Made by a program: the position numbers and the translations under genes. The notes under the pieces are model-generated. The model was not told the DNA's origin. It did no database searches and saw only the letters and a list, made by a program, of their open reading frames with translations. A stretch of 64,000 bases of DNA. Origin: Streptomyces sp. NBC_01241 (GTDB lineage Bacteria; Actinomycetota; Actinomycetes; Streptomycetales; Streptomycetaceae). The DNA is taken from positions 5,862,501 through 5,926,500 of the forward strand of contig NZ_CP108494.1 in assembly GCF_041435435.1 (NCBI RefSeq), in the 5' to 3' direction. Position 1 is the stretch's first letter; each line of letters begins with the position of its first letter. Shown here piece after piece: positions 7,745 to 15,061 of this stretch.

Positions 7745-9255
7745 GAAGGCAGTTCTTCCTGACCGGGCGCTGAGGGGCGGGGCTTGCGGGCCGCGCGCTT
7801 ACGAGGGGCCTTCTTAGTCCTAGTCCCTTGCTCGGCGCGGATGCGGTCGAGCAGCGTCGATGCCGGTTCGTCGGCTGGGTCCTGGGGGACGAGGGTCCCC
7901 GTGAACGCGGCGTGCAGGAGAGCGGCGCGGAGGTCCTGGGCGTGACTCAACGCGCTCTCGGCTGTTGTCCGGGCGGCCGTCACGTTCTCCAGGTGCAACT
8001 CGATCGTTTTCACCAGCTGCTCCTGAACTTCGCGCGGAGGGACTGGCACGGGGAGAAGTTTAATCTTGCGGAGACTGATAGACGCCAGATTGACGGATTG
8101 GGTCCCGTTCCGATCACACCACGCCTTACCAAAACTATTGGCGTGCCAGGCCAGCAGCTTCGGATGAATTTCATCCTGCGCTACTCGCGCACGGAACACA
8201 TGGTTTTGGTGGATGCAGTTTTTGATTTGACCTTCCCACACCCAGCCTCGTCCGAGCTTGTCTCGGTCGCCGCCTTCGTTGAGGAGTATGTCCCCGTGTT
8301 TCAGATAAAGGGAATCCGCCTTGGTCGGAGGTACGCGGATTGTGGTGACTTTGTCGAGTACTAGCTGTCCGCGCTGAACATTGGCGACGCGCAGGTAGGG
8401 GACTTCGACGTACTCCGGGTCGTCTTGGCGCTTACTGTCCTTGGTGACACCGCCAACTACGGACGCGATATCGCCGAGCCGGGCCCACTTCCAGCCAGCG
8501 GGGAGGTCGGGAATTGGGCCATCGTCGATATCCGCCTTCGGCAAGGCTGCTTGGAAGAGCTCAACCTCTTCCAAGCAGCCGCGAGAGCCTTGGGTGGTGA
8601 CTTGCTCGGCCAAGGTGGTGGCGTTTGTCAGCGCGGTGCGTGCTGCCGTCTCACCCGCCTCTATACGAGCGATCTGTTGCTCAATTTCGGCGGCGACGCG
8701 CAGCTGTTCTGCGTGAGGGGGAACCAGGATTTCCGTGCTCATCAACCACGGAACCTCAAGTGAGGCGACCGTAGTCCCACGCTTGCGGCAGTTTTCCAGG
8801 ATGTACTGCTCCTGTGAGCGAATGGCCCACGCCAGCCAGCGCCCATCGATCCCCTCGTGGGGGAAAACTGCCTTCATGTCCTGATTGAGGGTTGCCTCAA
8901 AAGGAACGTAGGTGACGGGAACCTTCCGCTCCAGGATTCCGGAGCGAACAACCAAAGCCACCGAGCCCGCCGGAACCAGCTTCACGGCCGACTCGTCCAA
9001 GGCGGACTTGTGGATGAGGTCCTGAGTGGCCGCAAGAACGTCCGGCCCCATGTCCTTGGGCGAGAGCCAAGGAAGGGTGCCATCGGTCCAGAATTCCGGC
9101 CGCTTCTTCGAGGGCGTCCCCCCACCGAACCATTCGCCGAGCTCGCCCAGTGGCGCCCGAGCCCAACCCGCCGGAAACTCCTCCGCGGATCCCTCAATAG
9201 GCCCGGCAGGTCCTCCAGCCCCGCCCCCCACAGCCACATTCAGCTCCAGCGTCAC
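7741..9255 (-). CDS. hsdS: type I restriction-modification specificity subunit HsdS
   Basis: 504 aa from GTG 9255, whose GTGA overlaps the hsdR stop. Two target-recognition domains are visible: TRD1 about 28-180 (FPAGWARAPLGELGEWFGGG start) and TRD2 about 250-405 (LPAGWKWARLGDIASVVGG start). The conserved helical regions are HAEQLRVAAEIEQQIARIEA (181-200) and a matching segment around 408-450 ending LLHAAFTGTLV. The protein ends in a basic tail (KKAPRKRAARKPRP). TRDs choose the two halves of the DNA target; the sequence cannot be predicted from the protein alone. The TRD2 coding stretch (about 8040-8505) is visibly more A/T-rich than its flanks, and a perfect 15-bp inverted repeat lies just before TRD2, both fitting exchange of recognition domains. 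Confidence 0.93.
   Translation of the reverse strand: MTLELNVAVGGGAGGPAGPIEGSAEEFPAGWARAPLGELGEWFGGGTPSKKRPEFWTDGTLPWLSPKDMGPDVLAATQDLIHKSALDESAVKLVPAGSVALVVRSGILERKVPVTYVPFEATLNQDMKAVFPHEGIDGRWLAWAIRSQEQYILENCRKRGTTVASLEVPWLMSTEILVPPHAEQLRVAAEIEQQIARIEAGETAARTALTNATTLAEQVTTQGSRGCLEEVELFQAALPKADIDDGPIPDLPAGWKWARLGDIASVVGGVTKDSKRQDDPEYVEVPYLRVANVQRGQLVLDKVTTIRVPPTKADSLYLKHGDILLNEGGDRDKLGRGWVWEGQIKNCIHQNHVFRARVAQDEIHPKLLAWHANSFGKAWCDRNGTQSVNLASISLRKIKLLPVPVPPREVQEQLVKTIELHLENVTAARTTAESALSHAQDLRAALLHAAFTGTLVPQDPADEPASTLLDRIRAEQGTRTKKAPRKRAARKPRPSAPGQEELPS
8545..8580. repeat. 15-bp perfect inverted repeat inside hsdS between the two recognition domains
   Basis: GGCTGCTTGGAAGAG (8545-8559) and its exact complement CTCTTCCAAGCAGCC (8566-8580) flank a 6-base loop. 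The repeat encodes residues about 226-237 of HsdS, in the linker between the first conserved helix and TRD2. It would form a hairpin in mRNA or cruciform in DNA and is far longer than expected by chance. Confidence 0.8.
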
Positions 9256-12200
9256 GCGCCCAGCTCCCTGTCCAGTTCGTCGAGGATCTCTTCCGCCCTC
9301 GTCTCGCCGAACTCCGCGAGCAAGCCGTCCGTGCCGTTCCTCATAGTGAACGGGGCGTAATCGAGGTCGGCGGTGTCGAAGCGTACACGCTCGACCGTGG
9401 CACCGGCGATGTGGTCCAGCCACCACCGCTCGGCCTTGGTGAAGGTCACACCGGCCTGCTCCTGCTTGGTGAGCCAGGCCGCATACCGCTCTCTTACCAC
9501 CTCCGCGTGCGGGCGGGGTGGCTCGGTGCCGTGCTCCGCGCCGCCCGCCAGCTCGTACCGCAGCAGGGCGAGCAGATCGGCTGCTGTCCGGGCGGCGGAA
9601 CGATCCGCGGCCACGGCCTCGCCCACCTGCTCATAGGCGCGCCAGAGCCGGTCGGCCGTCCAAGCACGTGGTGGGCGGGAGATGGACCGGGCCAGGTCCT
9701 TGAGGCGCTTGAGGGCCTCGCGAGGCGGGACCTGCGAATCGGCTGCGAAGGCGATGGAGAGCGCCGCGATCTCGTCTCGGTGCTCCTCTATGTAGGCACG
9801 CCAGTCCTGCACGGTGTCGTGCGCCGCCGACTCGTCCTCCGGAACGGCGCCGGCTGACACCAGGGCATCCCGGCTGTTCTCGTCGTACAGGATGTCCTTC
9901 GCCCGGCGCATCTCCAGCAGGCGGTTGCGCAGCTCGGGGTTGGATGCCAGCGGCCGCAGGGCGCGCTCGACCGCGTCCCGGATGGCCCGCTCCGGATCGA
10001 GGCCCAGGCGTTCCGCGGCTTCGCGGGTCTTGGCCTGTTCGTCGACGGCGACGGCCTCGACCATGTTGTGCACGATGGTCTTCAGCGGCACGCCGCCGGT
10101 GAGGCTCTCCGTCTCGGCCCGTTCCTCGTCCGTCATCTGGAGGTCGAGCTTGGCAAGGCGGGCGGCCAGGGTGGAGACATGCTCGTCCTCCGCGATGCCA
10201 CGGGCGGTGAGGCGGAGGAGTTTCTCCAGGTTGAGGTCCTTCTCCGTGTGCCGTTCCAGTGGCCCCGCGTCCACCTTGTCCTTCCGGGTGACCCCCACCG
10301 CGTCGACGATCACGAAGCGTGTCTTGGGGCCGACACCCGGCGTGACCCGCTCGAACTCGGTCAGCGACAGGGTCCGTGCACCCCGGCCCTTCATCTGCTC
10401 GAAGTACGCCCAGCTGTTGACGTCCCGCAGGAAGAGCAGGCACTCCAGCGGCTTGACGTCCGTGCCGGTCGCGATCATGTCCACGGTGACCGCGATACGC
10501 AGCTGCGGCAGGTTACGGAAGTCGGAGAGGCGTTCGGCGGGCTTCTTCGCGGCGTGCGTGATCTTCGCGCAGAAGTCGTCGCCCTTACCGAAGATGTCGC
10601 GGACGACTTCGACGATCTCCTCGGCGTGGTTGTCGTTCTTCGCGAAGATGAGCGTCTTCGGGACGTACATCTCGTCCCACAGAAGCTCACCGGTCTGCTC
10701 GTCACGTTTGGCGCGCTCGGGGAAGATCTCGATGAACAGTCGCTCGCGGAAGGTGCGGATGACGGTCCGCAACTGGTCCTTGCTGATCACGCCGACACCG
10801 ACTTGCCCGGCGCTGTATGTGATGTCCTCGTCGAAGTCTTCGTAGCGCTGTCGGCGGGTGCGCCGGTCGCGGACCGGGATGGTGCCTTGGGCGATGACGC
10901 CGCCCTCACCCGTTATCCGGGTCAGGATTTCGTACACCTGGAAGTCGACGTTGACGCCGTCGGCGACGGCCTCCGGGTAGGTGTACTCGCTGACCAGGTT
11001 GCCGTTGAAGTAACCGAAGGTCTGCGCGACGGGTGTTGCGGTCAGGCCGACGATCGGCGCGTCGAAGTACTCCAGGACGGAGCGCCACTTGCCGTAGATG
11101 GAGCGGTGGCATTCGTCGACGACGATCAGGTCGAAGGACTCGGGAGGGATCCCCTGGTTGTATCCGACGGTGATGTCGCCGGGCACCTCGTACGAGTACT
11201 CCTCCTCGCCGTCCCCGCCGGTCCTCGTGGGCACGCTTGCACCCGTCAGCTCCATGTACAAGCGCTGCACCGTGGAGACGACGACCTTCGCGGACGCGTT
11301 CATGCCCTCGGCGCCAAGACGCTGCACGTTGAACAGATCGGCGAAGACGCGGTTGGTGTCGGGCGTGACGAAGTTCTCGAACTCGGTCTGTGCCTGGGCG
11401 CCCAGGTTGTTGCGGTCCACCAGGAACAGGACACGCTCCGCCTGGGCGTGCTTGAGCATCCGGTAGGCGAACGTAACGGCTGTGTACGTCTTGCCGGCAC
11501 CGGTCGCCATCTGTACGAGGGAACGGGACTGGCCTGTTCCCTGCTGGCCCTTGCCAAGCGCGACGGACTCCTCGACCCCGCGCACCGCTTTGATCTGGGC
11601 GGGACGGAGGGGGCGTTCGTCGAGATCGGGCATCCGGGTCCGCAGCCGCGCCCGGTACGAGGGCGCCTGCGGGTCCTGCTCGGCCTGGCGAATCCACCGG
11701 GCCAGAGTGCGGGGCTGATGGAAGGAGAAGATCCTCCGGGTGCGCGAGTCCGGGTCGAGGGTGTTGCGGAATCGCGTCTCGCCGCCGTCCGAGACGTAGC
11801 GGAACGGAAGCGGGGTGCGCCAGGCGATGAGGCGCTGTTGTGCGTCGGTGGGGTGGTCCGCGTATCGGTCGGCCTGCTCCTGGGCAGCGGTCAGGTCCGC
11901 GCCCTCACGCTTGGCCTCGATCACCCCGACCAGCTTGTGCTCCACGTACAGGGCATAGTCCGCGCGGCCCGTCGCGGTGGTCGTCTCACGGACCGCGACA
12001 CCAGTGCCACGCCGATCGCCCTGTACGTACAGGTTGAGGTCGGCTCCGGCGTCCTGGACGCTCCAACCGGCCTCGGTGAGCATCTCGTCCAGGCGCGTGC
12101 GCACCTGGGCCTCGGTGAGAGGCTCGCGTGCGGCCTGCTCGGCGTTGTCCAGCAGACGGGCGCGTTCCGCCACGGCCTCGGAGGCGGCAGTACGGTCGAC

Positions 12201-12932
12201 GGCCTGCGCGCGCAGCACCCGGGCGTCGTCCTCGGACTGCGCCTGCTGGAGCGCCGCGAGCCGGTCGCGCATGGCTTCGACTTGGCGGGCCAGATCCTCA
12301 CGCTCGGCGGTGGCGGCGGCCAGCTCCTGTTCGGCGGCGGCGCGTGCGGCTTGCTCGGCCTGCGCCTGCGAAGCCTGCCCCTCGTAGCTGAGGCGGGCCT
12401 CTTCCAGAGCACGACGGGCCTCCGCCACCTGCGTGCGCAGGGCCCTGTTCTCTCCGGCCGGGGTGCGCGCCGGGTCCGGCGGCACGAAGGTCTGCTGGTC
12501 GCGGGAGGCGGTGAGGAGGCGGTAGTACCAGACGCCCAGCCGGTGGCAGGTCCGCAGCGCCCGGAAGGCGTCGCCGGGGTTGTCGTAGCCATCATGGTTG
12601 GCCTTGTTGCCCAGGACGCGGACCTCGTGGAAGGCATCTTTCACGTTGCCGTGCAGATAGCCCTCGCGGTCCAGGGCCGCCAGGCGCTCGATCTGCTTGC
12701 TGCCGGAGTATTGGACGCGGCCCCGGAGAACGAGATCGGAAGCGAGGGCCTCGCCGAACTGGCGGGACTTCAGTAGAGAGGTGTTCGGGTCGGTGAAGAC
12801 ATGGGTCTCCGCGGCGGCGCCGTAGGCGACGAGCAGTGGCAGATGGTCGTACAGGAAACCGAAGTTGCGTGAGGCTCGGGCGAGTTGGGCAAGCTTGGAG
12901 TCTGGTGTTCGTGCCGCGCCACCTGCGCTCAT
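9252..12932 (-). CDS. hsdR: type I restriction endonuclease and DNA translocase subunit HsdR
   Basis: 1226 aa, full length. The N-terminal DUF4145-like segment (FLYDHLPLLV, then FTDPNTSLLKSRQFGE) is typical of EcoKI/EcoEI-class R subunits. It is followed by an Ala/Glu-rich coiled coil at about 165-270. The nuclease domain has D325 in GRADYALY and E339-A-K341 in VIEAKR, a PD-(D/E)xK centre. The superfamily 2 helicase has Walker A MATGAGKT (475-482), DECH (606-609) and TATP (631-634), with a later QMKGRGART motif, then an EcoEI-type C-terminal domain. It cleaves unmodified DNA after ATP-driven translocation when bound to M2S. It is the first gene of the operon and its stop overlaps the hsdS start. 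A candidate promoter lies at 13011-13040. Confidence 0.96.
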   Translation of the reverse strand: MSAGGAARTPDSKLAQLARASRNFGFLYDHLPLLVAYGAAAETHVFTDPNTSLLKSRQFGEALASDLVLRGRVQYSGSKQIERLAALDREGYLHGNVKDAFHEVRVLGNKANHDGYDNPGDAFRALRTCHRLGVWYYRLLTASRDQQTFVPPDPARTPAGENRALRTQVAEARRALEEARLSYEGQASQAQAEQAARAAAEQELAAATAEREDLARQVEAMRDRLAALQQAQSEDDARVLRAQAVDRTAASEAVAERARLLDNAEQAAREPLTEAQVRTRLDEMLTEAGWSVQDAGADLNLYVQGDRRGTGVAVRETTTATGRADYALYVEHKLVGVIEAKREGADLTAAQEQADRYADHPTDAQQRLIAWRTPLPFRYVSDGGETRFRNTLDPDSRTRRIFSFHQPRTLARWIRQAEQDPQAPSYRARLRTRMPDLDERPLRPAQIKAVRGVEESVALGKGQQGTGQSRSLVQMATGAGKTYTAVTFAYRMLKHAQAERVLFLVDRNNLGAQAQTEFENFVTPDTNRVFADLFNVQRLGAEGMNASAKVVVSTVQRLYMELTGASVPTRTGGDGEEEYSYEVPGDITVGYNQGIPPESFDLIVVDECHRSIYGKWRSVLEYFDAPIVGLTATPVAQTFGYFNGNLVSEYTYPEAVADGVNVDFQVYEILTRITGEGGVIAQGTIPVRDRRTRRQRYEDFDEDITYSAGQVGVGVISKDQLRTVIRTFRERLFIEIFPERAKRDEQTGELLWDEMYVPKTLIFAKNDNHAEEIVEVVRDIFGKGDDFCAKITHAAKKPAERLSDFRNLPQLRIAVTVDMIATGTDVKPLECLLFLRDVNSWAYFEQMKGRGARTLSLTEFERVTPGVGPKTRFVIVDAVGVTRKDKVDAGPLERHTEKDLNLEKLLRLTARGIAEDEHVSTLAARLAKLDLQMTDEERAETESLTGGVPLKTIVHNMVEAVAVDEQAKTREAAERLGLDPERAIRDAVERALRPLASNPELRNRLLEMRRAKDILYDENSRDALVSAGAVPEDESAAHDTVQDWRAYIEEHRDEIAALSIAFAADSQVPPREALKRLKDLARSISRPPRAWTADRLWRAYEQVGEAVAADRSAARTAADLLALLRYELAGGAEHGTEPPRPHAEVVRERYAAWLTKQEQAGVTFTKAERWWLDHIAGATVERVRFDTADLDYAPFTMRNGTDGLLAEFGETRAEEILDELDRELGA

Positions 12933-13010
12933 CAGATGCGTACGCTCTCTCTCGGCCAGCTGAGGACACCCAGCCAGCCTCGGGCTATTCGGGTGCAGTG
13001 AGGATCTTTG

Positions 13011-13040
13011 AGCCTAGCGTTGCGGGTATGGCGGTGCCAC
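13011..13040 (-). promoter_or_regulatory. candidate promoter of the hsdR-hsdS-hsdM operon
   Basis: On the minus strand a GTGGCA -35-like hexamer (13035-13040) is followed after 18 bp by TAGGCT (13011-13016), close to the Streptomyces HrdB consensus. The predicted transcript would start about 70 bp before the hsdR ATG at 12932. The -35 box is only a partial match. Confidence 0.35.
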
Positions 13041-13206
13041 GGCTTTCAGCCTCGAGATGGGCGGGGCGACGATGCGGAGATGGAGCTGCTCCAGATCGTC
13101 GTCGTCTCGGTAGTCGCTGACCGCAAGTGCCGTCGATTTGCTTGAGTGCTCGACGATGCCATGGGTCCGCGCGCAGCGTCTCTCGCGAGTGGCAGGAACA
13201 GGCATG

Positions 13207-13250
13207 AAAAAGGCCTCCTGCCCAACGTTGTTGTTGGTCAGAAGGCCTTT
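13207..13250 (-). terminator. intrinsic terminator of the tRNA-Arg gene
   Basis: On the minus strand AAAGGCCTTCTG pairs over 12 positions (one G-U) with CAGGAGGCCTTT, followed by a run of five T. It begins 18 nt after the 3' end of the tRNA, one of the few U-tailed terminators in the window. Confidence 0.85.
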
Positions 13251-13268
13251 AAGACACTTCCTGCGAAG

Positions 13269-13340
13269 TGCCCCCGGCAGGATTCGAACCTGCGCACACG
13301 GCTCCGGAGGCCGATGCTCTATCCCCTGAGCTACGGGGGC
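13269..13340 (-). tRNA. tRNA-Arg (anticodon CCG)
   Basis: 72 nt on the minus strand. The acceptor stem GCCCCCG pairs with CGGGGGC with discriminator A at 13269; the D-arm is AGCTCAGGGGATAGAGC; the anticodon loop is CTCCGGA with anticodon CCG, reading CGG; the T-arm contains GGTTCGAATCC. CCA is not encoded. CGG is a frequent arginine codon in this genome. The gene ends towards the restriction locus, so its 3' end is the side where tRNA-targeted elements would integrate. An ArgRS-derived protein gene (nrtL) lies 700 bp away. Confidence 0.97.
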
Positions 13341-13561
13341 GTGTCGCTGTGTTGCTCGGCGACGGGAGAAACACTACCAGCTTCCACAGGGTGTCCGTGA
13401 ACAGGTATTTCGGCGCTGCCGGGCGGTGGCTGCGCGGGCCCCCGGGGAGCGGGAGGGCGGAACGTTCTGCGTACATCCGGCCACCTCGCCGTACCACTCG
13501 TCCGGGGTCGGAAATGGGCAAAACCCGGACGCAGCCCCTACACCCCGCCTACCCTCGAAGG

Positions 13562-13984
13562 GTGTCAGGGGCATGTGGCCGCGTGCTTGTTGTCGACGAC
13601 AACAAGGTCATCCGGCAGTTGATCAGGGTCAACCTTGAGCTTGAGGGCTTCGAGGTCGTGACCGCGGCCGATGGTGTCGAGTGTCTCGATCTGGTGCATC
13701 GGGTCCGTCCCGACGTGATCACGCTCGATGTCGTCATGCCCCGGCTGGACGGTGTGCAGACCGCCACCAGATTGCGCTCCGATCCGCGGACCAGACATGT
13801 GCCCGTGGCGATCGTCAGCGCCTGCACGCCCCACGAGGCGGACAACGGAGTCGACGCGTTCCTGGCGAAGCCGTTCGAGCCGGGTGAGCTGGTGCGGCTC
13901 GTACGGCAGTTGATGGCCCGGAAGGACCCGTCGGCGCTCGACGGCAGACAGGGCGCCGGGAGGGCGGAGCGCGCCGCCGGGTGA
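13562..13984 (+). CDS. single-domain response regulator (receiver domain only)
   Basis: 140 aa from GTG 13562. The receiver fold is complete: acidic pair D12-D13 in VLVVDDNK, phosphoacceptor D56 in VITLDVVMPRLDG, S86 and K103 in FLAKPFEPGEL. There is no output domain; the last 20 residues are a Gly/Ala/Arg-rich tail. Such CheY-like proteins signal through protein contacts, and no histidine kinase is adjacent. The frame is open upstream through the tRNA gene, so the start must lie after it. GTG 13562 sits at the beginning of homology but has AAGG immediately adjacent; ATG 13514 with a GGGGTCGGA upstream is the alternative. It lies 55 bp before nrtL, as in many Streptomyces genomes. Confidence 0.85.
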   Translation: MSGACGRVLVVDDNKVIRQLIRVNLELEGFEVVTAADGVECLDLVHRVRPDVITLDVVMPRLDGVQTATRLRSDPRTRHVPVAIVSACTPHEADNGVDAFLAKPFEPGELVRLVRQLMARKDPSALDGRQGAGRAERAAG

Positions 13985-14027
13985 CCGGATGGCGAAACCG
14001 GGTCGCGAGGCAGCCCCTGTCCTCCCA

Positions 14028-14033
14028 TACGCT
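14028..14033 (+). promoter_or_regulatory. candidate -10 box for a leaderless nrtL transcript
   Basis: TACGCT lies 6 bp before the GTG start of nrtL at 14040, and no ribosome-binding site precedes that codon. This is the arrangement expected of a leaderless mRNA. No clear -35 box is seen. Confidence 0.35.
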
Positions 14034-14039
14034 TGTCCT

Positions 14040-15035
14040 GTGACCCCCGCCGATCTCTCCAGGACCGTGCTGCACGCCGTGCGCCGCGCGGTCGACGAGG
14101 ACGCCTTGCGCGCGCCGGTGCCCGCGCGCGTGCGGGTGGAGCGGACCCGGCCCGGCGGGCGTGGGGAGTACGCCTGCGCCGTCGCCCTCCAGCTGGCCGG
14201 GCCCGCCGCGCTGCCGGCCCGGGAAGTGGCCGAGATCCTTCGGGTACGGGTCCAGGGGGCGCCGGGAATCGGTGGCGTCGAAGTCACCGGGCCGGGGTTC
14301 CTGAACTTCACCCTCCGAGGCCCCGACCCCGTCGACATGGCGGTCCGGGCCGTCGAAGCAGGCGGTACGCGCTACGGCCACGGGGACGGCCTCCTCGGCG
14401 TGACCGCGTCGTTCGCACTCGTCGACGAACTGCGCGCCCGGGTCGTCACCGAGACCGTCGAGCGGCTGCTCCGGGCCCAGGGGGCCGAGGTCGGGGAGCG
14501 GACGGCCGACGGGGAAGCGCTGCACGTGGTGCCCTTGCCCGCCGCCGACCGCGATCTCTTCGAGCGGCTCGGGAGCGACGCCGCGCGCTGGGCGCTGCTG
14601 CGGGCCGCGCCGCACGACCGCGCCCGGTGCACGGGCAGCGACGAGCTCCTCGTACAGGGGGAGAGCAACCCGCTGTTCCGGGTGCGGTACGCGTACGCCC
14701 GGACCCGTGCCCTGAGCCGGAATGCCGAGCAGCTCGGGTTCCGTGCCGGGTACGAGGAGAGCGTGGAGGCGCCCGCCCTCGGGACGTTCCTCGCCGATCA
14801 TCCCGGGGTGCTCGCCGCCGCCGCCCGCCACCGTGAGCCCGACCGGCTCGCCCGGCAGCTGGAAGCGGTCGCGCAGGCCTTCTTCGACTTCCACGACAGC
14901 GCTTCGCCGCTCCCTGTCGGTGACGAGAAACCCTCGGCCGCCCACCGGTCCCGGCTCGCCCTCGCCGAAGCCGCCGGGACGGTGCTGGCAGGCGGCCTGT
15001 CCCTGCTCGGCATCAGCGCACCAGAAGTCCTCTGA
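14040..15035 (+). CDS. nrtL: ArgS-related anticodon-binding protein NrtL
   Basis: 331 aa, about 60 per cent of the length of an arginyl-tRNA synthetase. The N-terminal additional domain of ArgRS is present (about 1-92, ending GPGFLNFTL). The C-terminal DALR anticodon-binding domain is also present (about 215-331, including NPLFRVRYAYARTRALSRNA and the ending VLAGGLSLLGISAPEVL). The Rossmann catalytic core is missing: no HIGH or KMSKS motif occurs. It therefore cannot charge tRNA; it may bind tRNA-Arg in a regulatory or amino-acyl-transfer role, which is inference. It starts a cluster with lysA, 26 bp downstream. GTG 14040 is chosen because homology begins there and a -10-like TACGCT lies just upstream. 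Confidence 0.85.
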   Translation: MTPADLSRTVLHAVRRAVDEDALRAPVPARVRVERTRPGGRGEYACAVALQLAGPAALPAREVAEILRVRVQGAPGIGGVEVTGPGFLNFTLRGPDPVDMAVRAVEAGGTRYGHGDGLLGVTASFALVDELRARVVTETVERLLRAQGAEVGERTADGEALHVVPLPAADRDLFERLGSDAARWALLRAAPHDRARCTGSDELLVQGESNPLFRVRYAYARTRALSRNAEQLGFRAGYEESVEAPALGTFLADHPGVLAAAARHREPDRLARQLEAVAQAFFDFHDSASPLPVGDEKPSAAHRSRLALAEAAGTVLAGGLSLLGISAPEVL

Positions 15036-15061
15036 GAGACCCGAGAGAGCAGAGCAACACG

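Larger units (their letters stand above)
12933..13268. other. intergenic region upstream of hsdR
   Basis: 336 bp between hsdR and tRNA-Arg. It holds the tRNA terminator (13207-13250) and a candidate hsdR promoter (13011-13040). The remaining sequence has no convincing gene; a 63-codon minus-strand frame starting inside the terminator stem has no recognisable product and may be the debris of an older insertion. Confidence 0.5.

Noticed and set aside
7741..9255. Phase-variable invertible hsdS
   Set aside because: Only one hsdS and no recombinase are present in the window; the 15-bp inverted repeat has a 6-base loop and cannot invert a useful segment.
10068..12776. Plus-strand 900-codon frame opposite hsdR
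   Set aside because: Antisense shadow of a protein with intact helicase and nuclease motifs.
13014..13205. 63-codon minus-strand frame with an AGGAGG before its ATG
   Set aside because: The apparent ribosome-binding site is part of the tRNA terminator stem and the product matches nothing I recognise.
1..13268. Integrated phage or conjugative element
   Set aside because: No integrase, transposase, replication, transfer or structural phage gene is visible, and no second copy of the tRNA 3' end was noticed in the window.
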